From: CAIOZW01 sp049317725
GTDB taxonomy: Bacteria; Acidobacteriota; Blastocatellia; RBC074
DNA length: 21,560 nt
Direction of reading: 5' to 3'
Assembly: GCA_049317725.1 (NCBI GenBank)
Contig: JBMOHS010000054.1
Coordinates: 1 to 21,560 of the forward strand
The stretch's first letter is position 1; each line of letters starts with the position of its first letter. Below the pieces are notes generated by a model. That model ran no database searches and was not told where the DNA came from. It was given only the letters and a program-made list of their open reading frames with translations. The position numbers and the translations under genes are program-made. Shown here piece after piece: positions 6,129 to 14,774 of the stretch.

Positions 6129-6504
6129 CCTCGGGCTGATCCTTGTACATGTACTTGATGTTGTGCTTGAGAATCAGCAGGTTCGGGCCATCCTGCCGAT
6201 GCAGTTTGATGCTGCCCTTGTCATACCACTCAATCGTTCCGAAGAGCTGTTCGTTGTCTTGAAGGACGATGACCATCGGGGTATGGGCGTCCATCTGCTT
6301 CTTGTAGTAGAAGCTCTCGGCATTGGTCTGCTCGGGTGGAATCTTCTTCTTGGGCTGACCTGGGGCAGAGGACTGGCTCTGGGGAGCCGGGCTGGGAGGC
6401 GGTGAAGGGGGCTCGGGGGCACGGCGGGGAGGAGGCGGTGCCTGAGCGAGTTGTTCCCGCTCTTTCACTTCCGCCAGCGTGGTTCGGATCAATTTTCGGT
6501 TCAC
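6121..6504 (-). CDS. hfq: Hfq-like RNA chaperone with proline-rich N-terminal linker
   Basis: The 127-residue protein ends in an Sm/Hfq domain (about 54-121): QTNAESFYYKKQMDAHTPMV, then the Sm1 strands VIVLQDNEQLFGTIEWYDKGSIKL and the Sm2 part LLILKHNIKYMYK, where the Lys-His of the Hfq KH motif is kept. Hfq forms a hexameric ring that binds sRNAs and A-rich mRNA and affects riboregulation. The first 15 residues, MNRKLIRTTLAEVKE, resemble the N-terminal segment of acidobacterial Hfq as I recall it; residues 21-50 are a Pro/Ser-rich linker. The start is GTG 6504, decided by an AAGGAGAAGAG Shine-Dalgarno (6507-6517, 7-nt spacing); an in-frame TTG at 6549 would add 15 Arg-rich residues but has no such site. 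The gene overlaps pdxA by 8 nt. It could also be called a general Sm-like protein, but Hfq is the better fit. Confidence 0.85.
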   Translation of the reverse strand: MNRKLIRTTLAEVKEREQLAQAPPPPRRAPEPPSPPPSPAPQSQSSAPGQPKKKIPPEQTNAESFYYKKQMDAHTPMVIVLQDNEQLFGTIEWYDKGSIKLHRQDGPNLLILKHNIKYMYKDQPEDD

Positions 6505-6506
6505 GT

Positions 6507-6517
6507 CTCTTCTCCTT
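6507..6517 (-). promoter_or_regulatory. Ribosome binding site fixing the Hfq-like start
   Basis: The minus strand reads AAGGAGAAGAG directly before the GTG at 6504, with AAGGAG at 6517-6512 and 7 nt of spacing. The same extended purine run precedes the gene at 3197-3406, so it looks like the host's preferred strong site. It decides for GTG 6504 over the upstream TTG. Confidence 0.75.
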
Positions 6518-6545
6518 CGGTTGGGTCGTTGCGGTCGTTTCGGGG

Positions 6546-6565
6546 TCAAGAGCCTTCAAGAGCCT
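6546..6565 (-). repeat. Perfect tandem 10-bp repeat upstream of the Hfq-like gene
   Basis: The plus strand has TCAAGAGCCT twice in direct succession (6546-6555 and 6556-6565); on the minus strand this is AGGCTCTTGA twice. It lies about 42 bp upstream of the GTG start. It could be a pair of operator half-sites spaced by one helical turn, or a chance duplication. Confidence 0.4.
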
Positions 6566-7133
6566 TGCGGGGAATGGTCCAAGCACGGGGGCTTGGCAGA
6601 CACAAGCCTGGAGCCATTTCGGAACGACTGTGGCAAGGCGTCGGCGAACTTTGGCCAACGGCACAGCCGGACGGTGTGGGCTGGCTAACGCTGCAAAGCG
6701 AACATTCCTGGGTCAACGGGTTTTCGGAGATCGCTCCAGGCGAAACGCCCGTGGGTGGAAGATCGAGGATCTGCCACGGTGGAGTGACATTCGGCCCCCC
6801 CCTTGCAGTTCCAGCCCTTTCGGGTCGTCCTTAGGGGAAGAGTCAGGAGGTTCCCAGGGCGAAGCAGGTGTGTAGAAAGATCGCCTCGGAATGGAGTTGA
6901 TCCCATCCAGGGCCGCCTCTCTGCCTGATAGACGGGTACCGTGCACTGCGCCACAGAAGACTCGTTGATGGGGTGTAATCTACCCTACTCGAACCCTCTC
7001 CGCAAGTGGCGACGGGGCAATTTCGGATCGAGACAGCGAGCAAGAACCGCTGATAGAGTGCGGCAGCGAGTGACGAATCGATCGCCTCTGCGTCCTTCCG
7101 ACTTCCCTTCTCTGATTCGATAGACCAGGGATC

Positions 7134-8267
7134 TCAATCCGCTTTTTTGCGAATGAAGGTTGGGACATCGAGATCCTCGCGGTCTGACCGATCGGACGAG
7201 AGGGAGTGAACGGTTCCTCCACCGGGACGAGGGAACTGGGTTGCGGAGCGGGCTTGGCGATCCGGCAGGGCCCCGATGGTGTCCGGAGGAAAGCCGGTGG
7301 CGATGACAGTCATCTTCATGGCGTTGGCCATCCCGTCGGCGGGCACAGTCCCAAAGATGATGTTGGCATCTGGGTCGACGGCGTCGTGAATGACACGCAT
7401 GGCCTCATCGACCTCGAAGAGGGTCAGGTCAGATCCACCGGTGATGTTGACCAGCACGCCGCGGGCACCGTTGATCGAGGCCTCCTCGAGGAGGGGACTC
7501 GAGATGGCACGTTGGGTCGCTTCGAGTGCCCGATGCTCGCCGGTCGCTTGGCCCGTTCCCATCAGAGCGATGCCCATTCCCTTCATGACGGTGCGGACAT
7601 CGGCAAAATCGACATTGATGAAGCCCGGGATGGTGATCAGATCGGAGATTCCCTGCACGGCTTGGCGGAGCACTTCATCGGCCATCAGAAAAGCACTGCC
7701 GAGGGACATGCTGCGATCGGCGGCGTGGAGCAGCTTCTCGTTGGGGATGGTGATGAGGGTGTCGACGACCGAGCGGAGTTCTTCGAGGCCGGCCTCGGCT
7801 TGGCGCATGCGGTGGCGGCCCTCGAAGGGAAAAGGCTTGGTGACGACGGCGACGGTCAGCGCGTCGAGTTCGGCGGCGAGCGAGGCGATGATCGGGGCGG
7901 CGCCGGTGCCGGTTCCGCCGCCGAGGCCGACGGTGACGAAGACCATATCGGCGCCTTCAAGGGCCTCGATGATCTTTTCGGTGTCTTCGAGGGCGGCCTC
8001 ACGGCCAATCTCGGGATTGGCGCCGGCGCCGAGGCCGCGGGTCAGCTTGGCCCCCAGTTGCAGTTTGACTGGAGCAAGGGATCGCTTGAGGGCCTGGAGG
8101 TCGGTGTTGGCGACGAGGAACTCAACGCCCTCGATCCGGGCATCGATCATGTGGTTGACGGCATTGCCGCCGCTTCCTCCGATGCCGATCACCTTGATTC
8201 GCGCTCCGGTCGAAGGGGGTTCGTCGCCAAAGGTAAAGGTCAGGGCCGTCCGATCTTCTGCCGTCAT
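7134..8267 (-). CDS. ftsZ: Cell division protein FtsZ (tubulin-like GTPase)
   Basis: FtsZ polymerises with GTP into the mid-cell ring that recruits the divisome. The 377-residue protein has GIGGSGGNAVNHM at 28-40, the tubulin signature GGGTGTG (116-122), the catalytic T7 loop NVDFADVRTVM (218-228), and a C-terminal peptide LDVPTFIRKK that is the conserved docking tail for FtsA. A short variable linker precedes it, giving a compact but normal length. The start at about 8267 (MTAEDRTALTFTFGD) is supported by GGAGG about 5 nt upstream; a frame extending to 8417 runs through hairpins and into ftsA and is not coding. It is the last gene of the division cluster here, 124 bp after ftsA. That gap contains two hairpins, so ftsZ may have its own expression control. 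Confidence 0.97.
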   Translation of the reverse strand: MTAEDRTALTFTFGDEPPSTGARIKVIGIGGSGGNAVNHMIDARIEGVEFLVANTDLQALKRSLAPVKLQLGAKLTRGLGAGANPEIGREAALEDTEKIIEALEGADMVFVTVGLGGGTGTGAAPIIASLAAELDALTVAVVTKPFPFEGRHRMRQAEAGLEELRSVVDTLITIPNEKLLHAADRSMSLGSAFLMADEVLRQAVQGISDLITIPGFINVDFADVRTVMKGMGIALMGTGQATGEHRALEATQRAISSPLLEEASINGARGVLVNITGGSDLTLFEVDEAMRVIHDAVDPDANIIFGTVPADGMANAMKMTVIATGFPPDTIGALPDRQARSATQFPRPGGGTVHSLSSDRSDREDLDVPTFIRKKAD

Positions 8268-8291
8268 GTGTGCCTCCAGTCGTCCCGCTCC

Positions 8292-8308
8292 CTTGTCTGA
8301 CTGACAAG
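8292..8308 (-). promoter_or_regulatory. Hairpin just upstream of the ftsZ ribosome site
   Basis: CTTGTC (8292-8297) and GACAAG (8303-8308) form a perfect 6-bp stem with a 5-nt loop. It lies about 15 nt upstream of the GGAGG of ftsZ. No T-run follows, so it is not an intrinsic terminator; mRNA processing or protection in the ftsA-ftsZ message is a possible role. Confidence 0.35.
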
Positions 8309-8360
8309 TGGGGGGTGAAAACGGGGTTTCAGGTGTGTGTCTTCCTGAGCAATTCTGAGG

Positions 8361-8376
8361 AGTTCCAAACGGAACT
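8361..8376 (-). promoter_or_regulatory. Second hairpin in the ftsA-ftsZ gap
   Basis: AGTTCC (8361-8366) and GGAACT (8371-8376) pair over 6 bp around a 4-nt loop, 15 nt after the ftsA stop on the minus strand. There is no T-tract. With the hairpin at 8292-8308 it makes the ftsA-ftsZ gap the most structured spacer in the cluster. Confidence 0.35.
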
Positions 8377-8391
8377 GTACCACAATCGCTC

Positions 8392-9672
<1,281 letters not shown>

Positions 9673-9744
9673 ACAGTCCCTTCTCGTCAAGCGCCACCAG
9701 TCCCCCGCCCCGCTGAGGGACCGCGCGGATGGCCCGATGACGGA

Positions 9745-11001
9745 TTAGTTGCTGAGTCCGACGACGATTCGCCGGGGAACCTTGGTATTGAGATAGGCGA
9801 TGCGGGCCCCAGCGAGGAGGCGTTCGGCATCGCCGAGCCGCAGGAGTCGAAGCGTCTCGAGATCCCGCCGGGCGACCGCATCGAGGACATCGAGTGCAGC
9901 GTTGAGGCGCTGGCGATAGTCCTCCCGACCGAGGTAGACGATCGTCTTCGAATCCGAGAGGGTGACGCGGACATCATCGAACTCGTCGAACTGGACCTCG
10001 TCGAGACGCGTCGAGAGGGCAGGAAAGCCCTGATCGATCTGCTTCAGCAGTCGCAGGTAGGTCTCGACGGAGCGACGGTTGAAGTCGGCCGCCTCGTTGT
10101 CGACGCCCACCGTGGATGGGGCAGATGGAGTGGATGGGAGGGAGGCCTCCCTCAACGGAGTGAGCGGCGCATCGGCCCCGAGCGGCTCAGCGGAGACTGA
10201 CGCGGGAGAAGGATCGGCGGTCTCCCATCCGGGCTCGCGCAATCCCGTGATGAGGGGTGGCAAGGGACGATCCTTGTAGAGACTGGCCCGGCCAAACAAG
10301 ACCCCGTGCTGATCAACACAGACGATGCTACCATCGGCCCGTCGGGCCAGTGCCACCGGCTTACGCTCCCGCACGACCAAGCGGATGGTATCCGGCAGGA
10401 GGCGCGTCACCTCGACATCCTCGACCAGCTCCTGGCGGCGCAGCGTGTTCCGAATTTGGGCCAGATCGGCCCGCAGGACCCCCTCCTGGAGGAGATCCCG
10501 AACGGTTGACTCCACCTCCTCCTGGGAGAGGAGCTCCGTGCCACGCACATCGATCTGCTGGAGCGCGAAGAGGCGGAATCCGCTGGAGAGATGATAGACG
10601 ACCATGCCCGCGCCAAAGAGAAGCAGAAGAGCCAGCACGGCCATGCCTACGTGGAGCAACCGGCGAGTCAGCAGATCAGGGCGCAGCCGCGCCTTGCCGC
10701 TATTGTTCCCCAGAAAGGGAAGCCAGGGCTGACGTGGGGCCAGGGCGGCAGGGGTGGCAGGGGTGGCAGGGGTGGCAGGGGTGGCAGGGGTGGCAGGGGT
10801 GGCAGGGGTCGACCGCGCCGGACCACGTGTTGGCCGACGGGAGACGGGTGCCCGTGCGGCAGTGCGCAGGGCGAGCCGCTCCGCGCGGGAGAGTTCGGGC
10901 TCGCCAACGGGGAGCTTCGGCTTGGCCGTCCCGCTTCGCGCCCGTGTCGGATTGGCGGGAGGACGTGCGGGTTCGCGCTCTCGATCTTTGGGCAGTCTCA
11001 T
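9745..11001 (-). CDS. ftsQ: Cell division protein FtsQ with an Ala-Thr-Pro repeat
   Basis: FtsQ (DivIB) is a single-pass inner membrane protein linking early and late divisome parts. The 418-residue chain has a long basic, Pro-rich cytoplasmic region (1-112), a membrane segment (about 116-138, HVGMAVLALLLLFGAGMVVY), a POTRA domain (about 143-215, starting FALQQIDVRGTELLSQEEV) and a beta domain to the C-terminus. It is longer than usual (250-300) for two reasons: residues 65-85 are Ala-Thr-Pro triplets coded by a 9-bp tandem repeat, and a Ser/Pro-rich insert (about 260-315, with ASLPSTPSAPSTVGVD) interrupts the beta domain. ATG 11001 overlaps the murC stop as ATGA and has GGAGGAG upstream; a start at 11082 would lie inside murC. 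Sequence conservation is low, as is normal for FtsQ, but position and architecture make the call firm. Confidence 0.93.
   Translation of the reverse strand: MRLPKDREREPARPPANPTRARSGTAKPKLPVGEPELSRAERLALRTAARAPVSRRPTRGPARSTPATPATPATPATPATPATPAALAPRQPWLPFLGNNSGKARLRPDLLTRRLLHVGMAVLALLLLFGAGMVVYHLSSGFRLFALQQIDVRGTELLSQEEVESTVRDLLQEGVLRADLAQIRNTLRRQELVEDVEVTRLLPDTIRLVVRERKPVALARRADGSIVCVDQHGVLFGRASLYKDRPLPPLITGLREPGWETADPSPASVSAEPLGADAPLTPLREASLPSTPSAPSTVGVDNEAADFNRRSVETYLRLLKQIDQGFPALSTRLDEVQFDEFDDVRVTLSDSKTIVYLGREDYRQRLNAALDVLDAVARRDLETLRLLRLGDAERLLAGARIAYLNTKVPRRIVVGLSN
10741..10810 (-). repeat. 9-bp in-frame tandem repeat (Ala-Thr-Pro) in ftsQ
   Basis: The plus-strand unit AGGGGTGGC is repeated six times without change at 10750-10803, followed by a partial copy and preceded by a near copy (CAGGGCGGC). 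Because the unit is 9 bp, copy-number change would add or remove Ala-Thr-Pro in the cytoplasmic region of FtsQ without a frameshift. Identical units point to recent slippage rather than old selection. Confidence 0.95.
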
Positions 11002-12431
11002 CGGTGCTCCTCCCCTTCCCCGCTGGAAGAGCTGGGTGGGCTGACTGGGCGTCTCAACTCTTCGAGCAACTCCTCGCCGCAACGCCAGACGCTGCCCGCG
11101 CCCAGGGTCAAGACCAAGTCACCTGGAGCAACGAGCTGACGGAGACGCGCTCCTGCGGACTCAAGGGAACCGGCATAGCCAGCTTGTCGATGGCCATAGC
11201 GCTCGATCTCCTGGGCGAGCCGCTCGGCGCTGACGCCGGGGATCGCATCTTCGCTCGCCGCGTAGATGTCGGTCAGCAGGACCACCTCGGCGTCGTAGAA
11301 GGATCGCGCAAACTCATCGAAGAGGGCCTGCGTCCGGGTGTAGCGGTGGGGCTGGAAGAGGACGACCAGGCGGCGGCCACTCGTCTTGGCCGCCGCGAGG
11401 GTGGCACGGATCTCTGTCGGGTGGTGGCCATAGTCGTCGACGACGAGAATGCTCTCGGGCCCTTCCCCGACCAAGCCCTTGATCTGGAAGCGACGCTCGG
11501 TGCCATTGTAGGCTTCGATGCCTTCGCGAATCTGGTCGAAGGTCATTTCGAGTTCGAGTCCGATGGCGACCGCGGCGAGGGCGTTGCTGACATTGTGCTC
11601 ACCAGGGACTTGCAACCGGATCTCCCCGAGGGGCTCCCGGCCACGGCGCACGACGAAGCGAGACCCAAAGGTGTCATGGAGGAGCCGGACCTCCCCGGCA
11701 GAGACTTCGGCTTGCGCGCGGAGGCCGTAGGTGATGACTCGTCGGGTGATTCGCGGAATGATCAACTGGATATTGGGATCGTCGAGGCAGATGATGACCG
11801 ACCCGTAGAAGGGGACTTTGTTGACAAACTCGACAAAGCAGTCACGGATTTCGGCCAAGTCCCGATAACACTCGAGGTGTTCGAGGTCGATATTGGTGAT
11901 GACGGCGATCGTTGGGGAGAGCTTGAGGAAGCTCTTGTCGCTCTCATCGGCCTCGACCACCATGAAGTCGCCGCGTCCGAGACGGGCATTGCTGCCGAGG
12001 GTGTTGACGCGTCCCCCGACGACGATCGTCGGATCAAAGGCTGCCCGATCGAGCATGGTGGCAACCATCGAGGTGGTCGTCGTCTTCCCGTGTGAACCGG
12101 CAATGGCGATGCCGTACTTGAGGCGCATCAGTTCGGCAAGCATCTCGGCGCGGGGGATGACGGGAATCTGGCGTTGCAGGGCCGTGGTGACCTCCGGGTT
12201 GTCCGGGCGTACTGCCGTCGAAGTGACCAGGACGTGAGCGCCCTCGATATTGGCGGCGGAGTGGCCTTCGTGGATCCGGGCTCCCATCCGGGCCAACCGA
12301 TCGGTGATCGGGCTCCGGCGCAGATCCGAGCCCGAGACCCTGTACCCAAGATTGAGCAGGACCTCGGCGATCCCGCTCATCCCGATTCCTCCAATTCCGA
12401 CAAAGTGAATGTGCTGATACTTCTTAAACAT
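10998..12431 (-). CDS. murC: UDP-N-acetylmuramate--L-alanine ligase
   Basis: MurC adds L-Ala to UDP-MurNAc with ATP, the first amino-acid step of the peptidoglycan stem, in the cytoplasm. The 477-residue protein has the UDP-binding loop FVGIGGIGMSGIAEVL (10-25), the ATP loop GSHGKTTTT (112-120), the central-domain stretch VVEADESDKSFL (about 158-169) and the Mur-ligase C-terminal motif DYGHHPTEI (333-341), which is typical of MurC. Length is normal. ATG 12431 comes 21 nt after the murG stop and has only a weak ribosome site (GGAT); the start MFKKYQHIHFVGIGG fits the family. The 3' end overlaps ftsQ as ATGA. In many bacteria murB and/or ddl follow murC; here they do not. Confidence 0.97.
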   Translation of the reverse strand: MFKKYQHIHFVGIGGIGMSGIAEVLLNLGYRVSGSDLRRSPITDRLARMGARIHEGHSAANIEGAHVLVTSTAVRPDNPEVTTALQRQIPVIPRAEMLAELMRLKYGIAIAGSHGKTTTTSMVATMLDRAAFDPTIVVGGRVNTLGSNARLGRGDFMVVEADESDKSFLKLSPTIAVITNIDLEHLECYRDLAEIRDCFVEFVNKVPFYGSVIICLDDPNIQLIIPRITRRVITYGLRAQAEVSAGEVRLLHDTFGSRFVVRRGREPLGEIRLQVPGEHNVSNALAAVAIGLELEMTFDQIREGIEAYNGTERRFQIKGLVGEGPESILVVDDYGHHPTEIRATLAAAKTSGRRLVVLFQPHRYTRTQALFDEFARSFYDAEVVLLTDIYAASEDAIPGVSAERLAQEIERYGHRQAGYAGSLESAGARLRQLVAPGDLVLTLGAGSVWRCGEELLEELRRPVSPPSSSSGEGEEHR

Positions 12432-12452
12432 ATGAGATCCAAGTTTGACTGA

Positions 12453-13601
12453 CTATCGAGTCCGGGATTGGCGTGCCCGCAGCAGTTGAGCGATCAGCTC
12501 GACGACTTGGCCCGCGGCATCCGGCCGGGCCAGTTGGCGGATCGCCTGAGCCATCCGTGACAGACGGTCCGGGTTCTCGGCAAGGTCGAGAAGTTCCCGC
12601 GCCAGTCGCGCAGGGGTCAGGTCAGCCTCGACGATCATCACCCCACCGCCGACCCGGACGACTGCTTCGGCGTTCTTTCGTTGATGGTCGTCGGCTGCCT
12701 GTGGAAACGGGATGAGGAGTGCAGCTCTGCCGGCGGCGGCCAGTTCAGCGACCGTCGTTGCACCCGCGCGGCAGATGACCAAGTCTGCCGTCGCAAACGA
12801 TTCCTCCATCCGCTCGAGAAAGGGGACGATCTTCCCGGAAAATCCTCCCTCCCGGTAGGCCGCTGCCACCCACTCAAAATCGCGCACCCCTGTCTGATGC
12901 GTCACCTGCAGACGTGCGCCAGCCTGCTGGAGAAGCGGGAGCGCCTCGACCATTGCCCGGTTGACGGCTCGCGCACCCTGGCTTCCTCCCGTCACCAGGA
13001 CGTGGAGGGGACTCCCCGCCTGCCTCGGCGGCCGTGGAGCAAGCGACAAGAACTCGGCACGGACCGGATTTCCGGTCAAGACCGCGCGCCGTCCAAAATA
13101 GCGGCGCGCCTCATCGAAGGCAATTGCCGCCGCGTCGACAAATTGGGCGAGCAGCCGGTTGGTAAATCCCGGGAGGGCGTTCTGCTCGGCGACGAGCGTC
13201 GGAATGCCCATCAGCGCAGCAACGAGAACGACCGGTCCGGAGGCGTACCCTCCTACTCCCAGGACCAGATCGGGACGCTGGCGGCGCAGGATCCGTGCCG
13301 CCTCCAGCAAGGTCCGGGGCAGCGTCGCGAGCGTCCGGAGCTGTTGGCGCCAGCCGACCCGGTTAAGGGCACCGATCTCGATCAGGGCCAAGGAAAACCC
13401 CTCGGCCGGGACGATCCGTGTCTCGAGCCCTCGCGACGTCCCGACAAAGAGGAGAGAACTTCCCGGGCGGCGTCGCTGCAGTTCGCGGGCAATCGCAATG
13501 CCCGGATAGAGGTGGCCGCCCGTTCCTCCGCCCGCAATCACCAGCGAGATCGGGGCGTCTACCGAATCCTGGGTTGTCTGCGATCTCCCCTCTCGTTCCA
13601 T
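12453..13601 (-). CDS. murG: UDP-GlcNAc:undecaprenyl-PP-MurNAc-pentapeptide GlcNAc transferase
   Basis: MurG converts lipid I to lipid II on the cytoplasmic face of the inner membrane. The 382-residue GT-B protein shows GGGTGGHLYPGIAIA (24-38), the conserved EQNALPGFTNRLLA segment, the second glycine loop VTGGSQGARAVN and the donor-site region CRAGATTVAELAAAGRAALL. Residues 1-16 are a short polar leader before the first strand. ATG 13601 has GAGGAG about 11 nt upstream and GAAGGG directly before it. It lies 36 nt after ftsW and 21 nt before murC, consistent with one transcript. It is slightly long at the N-terminus but otherwise a standard MurG. Confidence 0.96.
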   Translation of the reverse strand: MEREGRSQTTQDSVDAPISLVIAGGGTGGHLYPGIAIARELQRRRPGSSLLFVGTSRGLETRIVPAEGFSLALIEIGALNRVGWRQQLRTLATLPRTLLEAARILRRQRPDLVLGVGGYASGPVVLVAALMGIPTLVAEQNALPGFTNRLLAQFVDAAAIAFDEARRYFGRRAVLTGNPVRAEFLSLAPRPPRQAGSPLHVLVTGGSQGARAVNRAMVEALPLLQQAGARLQVTHQTGVRDFEWVAAAYREGGFSGKIVPFLERMEESFATADLVICRAGATTVAELAAAGRAALLIPFPQAADDHQRKNAEAVVRVGGGVMIVEADLTPARLARELLDLAENPDRLSRMAQAIRQLARPDAAGQVVELIAQLLRARQSRTR

Positions 13602-13637
13602 CCCTTCGCTCTCCTCGCCCTGGGCAGATGCGGCCCT

Positions 13638-14774
13638 TCACTCTCCGGCAACGTGCGCAGTTCCCTGCGCTGAGATGTTGAGCAGGATCCCGGTCGCCAC
13701 CAGGACACTGAGCAGCGAGGTGCCTCCCGCGCTGATGAAGGGAAGTGTAATCCCTTTGGCGGGCAGCAAGTTAAGCGTCACCGATAGATTGAAGAGAGCT
13801 TGGCCACCAATCCAGGCGACAATCCCGGTGGCAATCAATCGACCGTGTGTATCGGGTGCGCGAAGGCAGACCCGGATCCCGCGCCACAAGAGAAACCCGA
13901 AGACCAGCACGAACGTCGACGCCCCGACCAACCCTAACTCCTCGGCAATCACCGGAAAGATGAAATCGGACTGTACCTCAGGAAGAAAAGCCATCTTCTG
14001 CCGCCCTTGGCCGAGTCCAAGCCCGTGAACTCCCCCGGATCCGATCGCGATCAGGGACTGGAGGGATTGGTAGCCATCCGTCGAGGCAAAGCGTTCCGGA
14101 TCGAGGAAGGCGTCGATGCGGGCGCGTCGATAGTCGGAGAACTGAGTCAAGGCGAAGACCCCTGCGATCCCCAACGGGACAGGGTAGAGAAGATATTTGG
14201 CCGGCACCCGTCCGATGTAGAGCATCACGAAACAGATCAGACAGAGAACCAAGGTCGTTCCGAGGTCTGGTTCGCGCAGCAGAAGCGCGGAGAGAATCCC
14301 GAGGATCACCCCGACTGGCGCGAGTGTCGACCAGAAGTCGGAGAGCAGTCCCTCCTCCTCCCGCACTGTCAGAAACCAAGCCATGAAGAGGATCAATCCC
14401 AGCTTGGCCAGTTCCGATGGTTGAAAAGTGGCCCCTCCAATGTGAATCCAGCGCCTCGCTCCATTGACTTTCGGGGCGAGGAGGACCACGCTCAGAAGAG
14501 CGACACAGATGCCCAGAAAGCCATAGACGACCACGGGGCTCGCCAATCGCTGATAATCGAATCTCCGCAGGAACGACATCAGCAGCAGGCCGCCGCCTGC
14601 CGCAATTGTCTGGACCAGCAGCGTACGCTCTGCATCAGGGAGGTTCATCGAGGCGCTATAGACCATGATCAGGCCAAAGAAGACAAGGCCAACCACAGGG
14701 ACAACGAGCCAAAGGTCCCACGAGACGTGTTCGGTCTCAACCCAGATCGGTTTGTGATTCTGCTCTCTTCTCAT
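13638..14774 (-). CDS. ftsW: Septal peptidoglycan glycosyltransferase FtsW (SEDS family)
   Basis: FtsW polymerises lipid II into glycan strands at the septum, working with FtsI. The 378-residue protein has about ten membrane segments, PSELAKLGLILFMAWFL in the fourth, the extracellular loop containing ARIDAFLDPERF, and the SEDS hallmark GLGLGQGRQKMAFLPEVQSD followed by FIFPVIAEELG. The last helices hold KGITLPFISAGGTSLLS, also typical. RodA is the alternative in this family, but the position between murD and murG is that of FtsW. ATG 14774 overlaps the murD stop as ATGA and is preceded by GAGGAGGCGGG inside murD, so translation is probably coupled. Confidence 0.95.
   Translation of the reverse strand: MRREQNHKPIWVETEHVSWDLWLVVPVVGLVFFGLIMVYSASMNLPDAERTLLVQTIAAGGGLLLMSFLRRFDYQRLASPVVVYGFLGICVALLSVVLLAPKVNGARRWIHIGGATFQPSELAKLGLILFMAWFLTVREEEGLLSDFWSTLAPVGVILGILSALLLREPDLGTTLVLCLICFVMLYIGRVPAKYLLYPVPLGIAGVFALTQFSDYRRARIDAFLDPERFASTDGYQSLQSLIAIGSGGVHGLGLGQGRQKMAFLPEVQSDFIFPVIAEELGLVGASTFVLVFGFLLWRGIRVCLRAPDTHGRLIATGIVAWIGGQALFNLSVTLNLLPAKGITLPFISAGGTSLLSVLVATGILLNISAQGTAHVAGE

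Larger units (their letters stand above)
6505..7133. other. Long non-coding gap between ftsZ and the Hfq-like gene
   Basis: About 630 bases carry no frame with a recognisable protein, and no tRNA, tmRNA, RNase P or 6S RNA that I can identify. Seen here: a perfect tandem 10-mer (6546-6565), a hairpin CCAAGC/GCTTGG (6579-6596), small stems GGAGatcgCTCC (6726-6737) and CCCtttcGGG (about 6816-6825), and a weak minus-strand promoter candidate TTGCGG (7005-7000), 17 nt, TAGATT (6982-6977). A transcript from there would have a leader of over 450 nt before the Hfq-like gene. No clear terminator follows ftsZ. Confidence 0.5.

Noticed and set aside
3480..6158. Long plus-strand frames (3480-4736 and 4971-6158)
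   Set aside because: They mirror the oxidoreductase and pdxA genes, show low-complexity Gly/Asp/Arg composition, and have no family signature.
6841..6885. Resemblance to the SRP RNA hairpin (gtcagg ... gaagcag)
   Set aside because: The apical loop is too long and lacks the GGAA tetraloop, and no closing stem was found on either side.
6980..7005. GGTTCGA on the minus strand, as in a tRNA T-arm
   Set aside because: The flanking bases do not form the 5-bp T-stem, and no acceptor or anticodon stem could be found.
10741..10810. CRISPR-like or promoter-like repeat array
   Set aside because: The units are contiguous 9-mers without spacers and lie in frame inside ftsQ, so they are a coding minisatellite.
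10257..12095. 612-codon open frame on the plus strand opposite murC and ftsQ
   Set aside because: It is the antisense mirror of two well-identified genes; GC-rich codons leave few stops on the other strand, and the protein has no recognisable motif.
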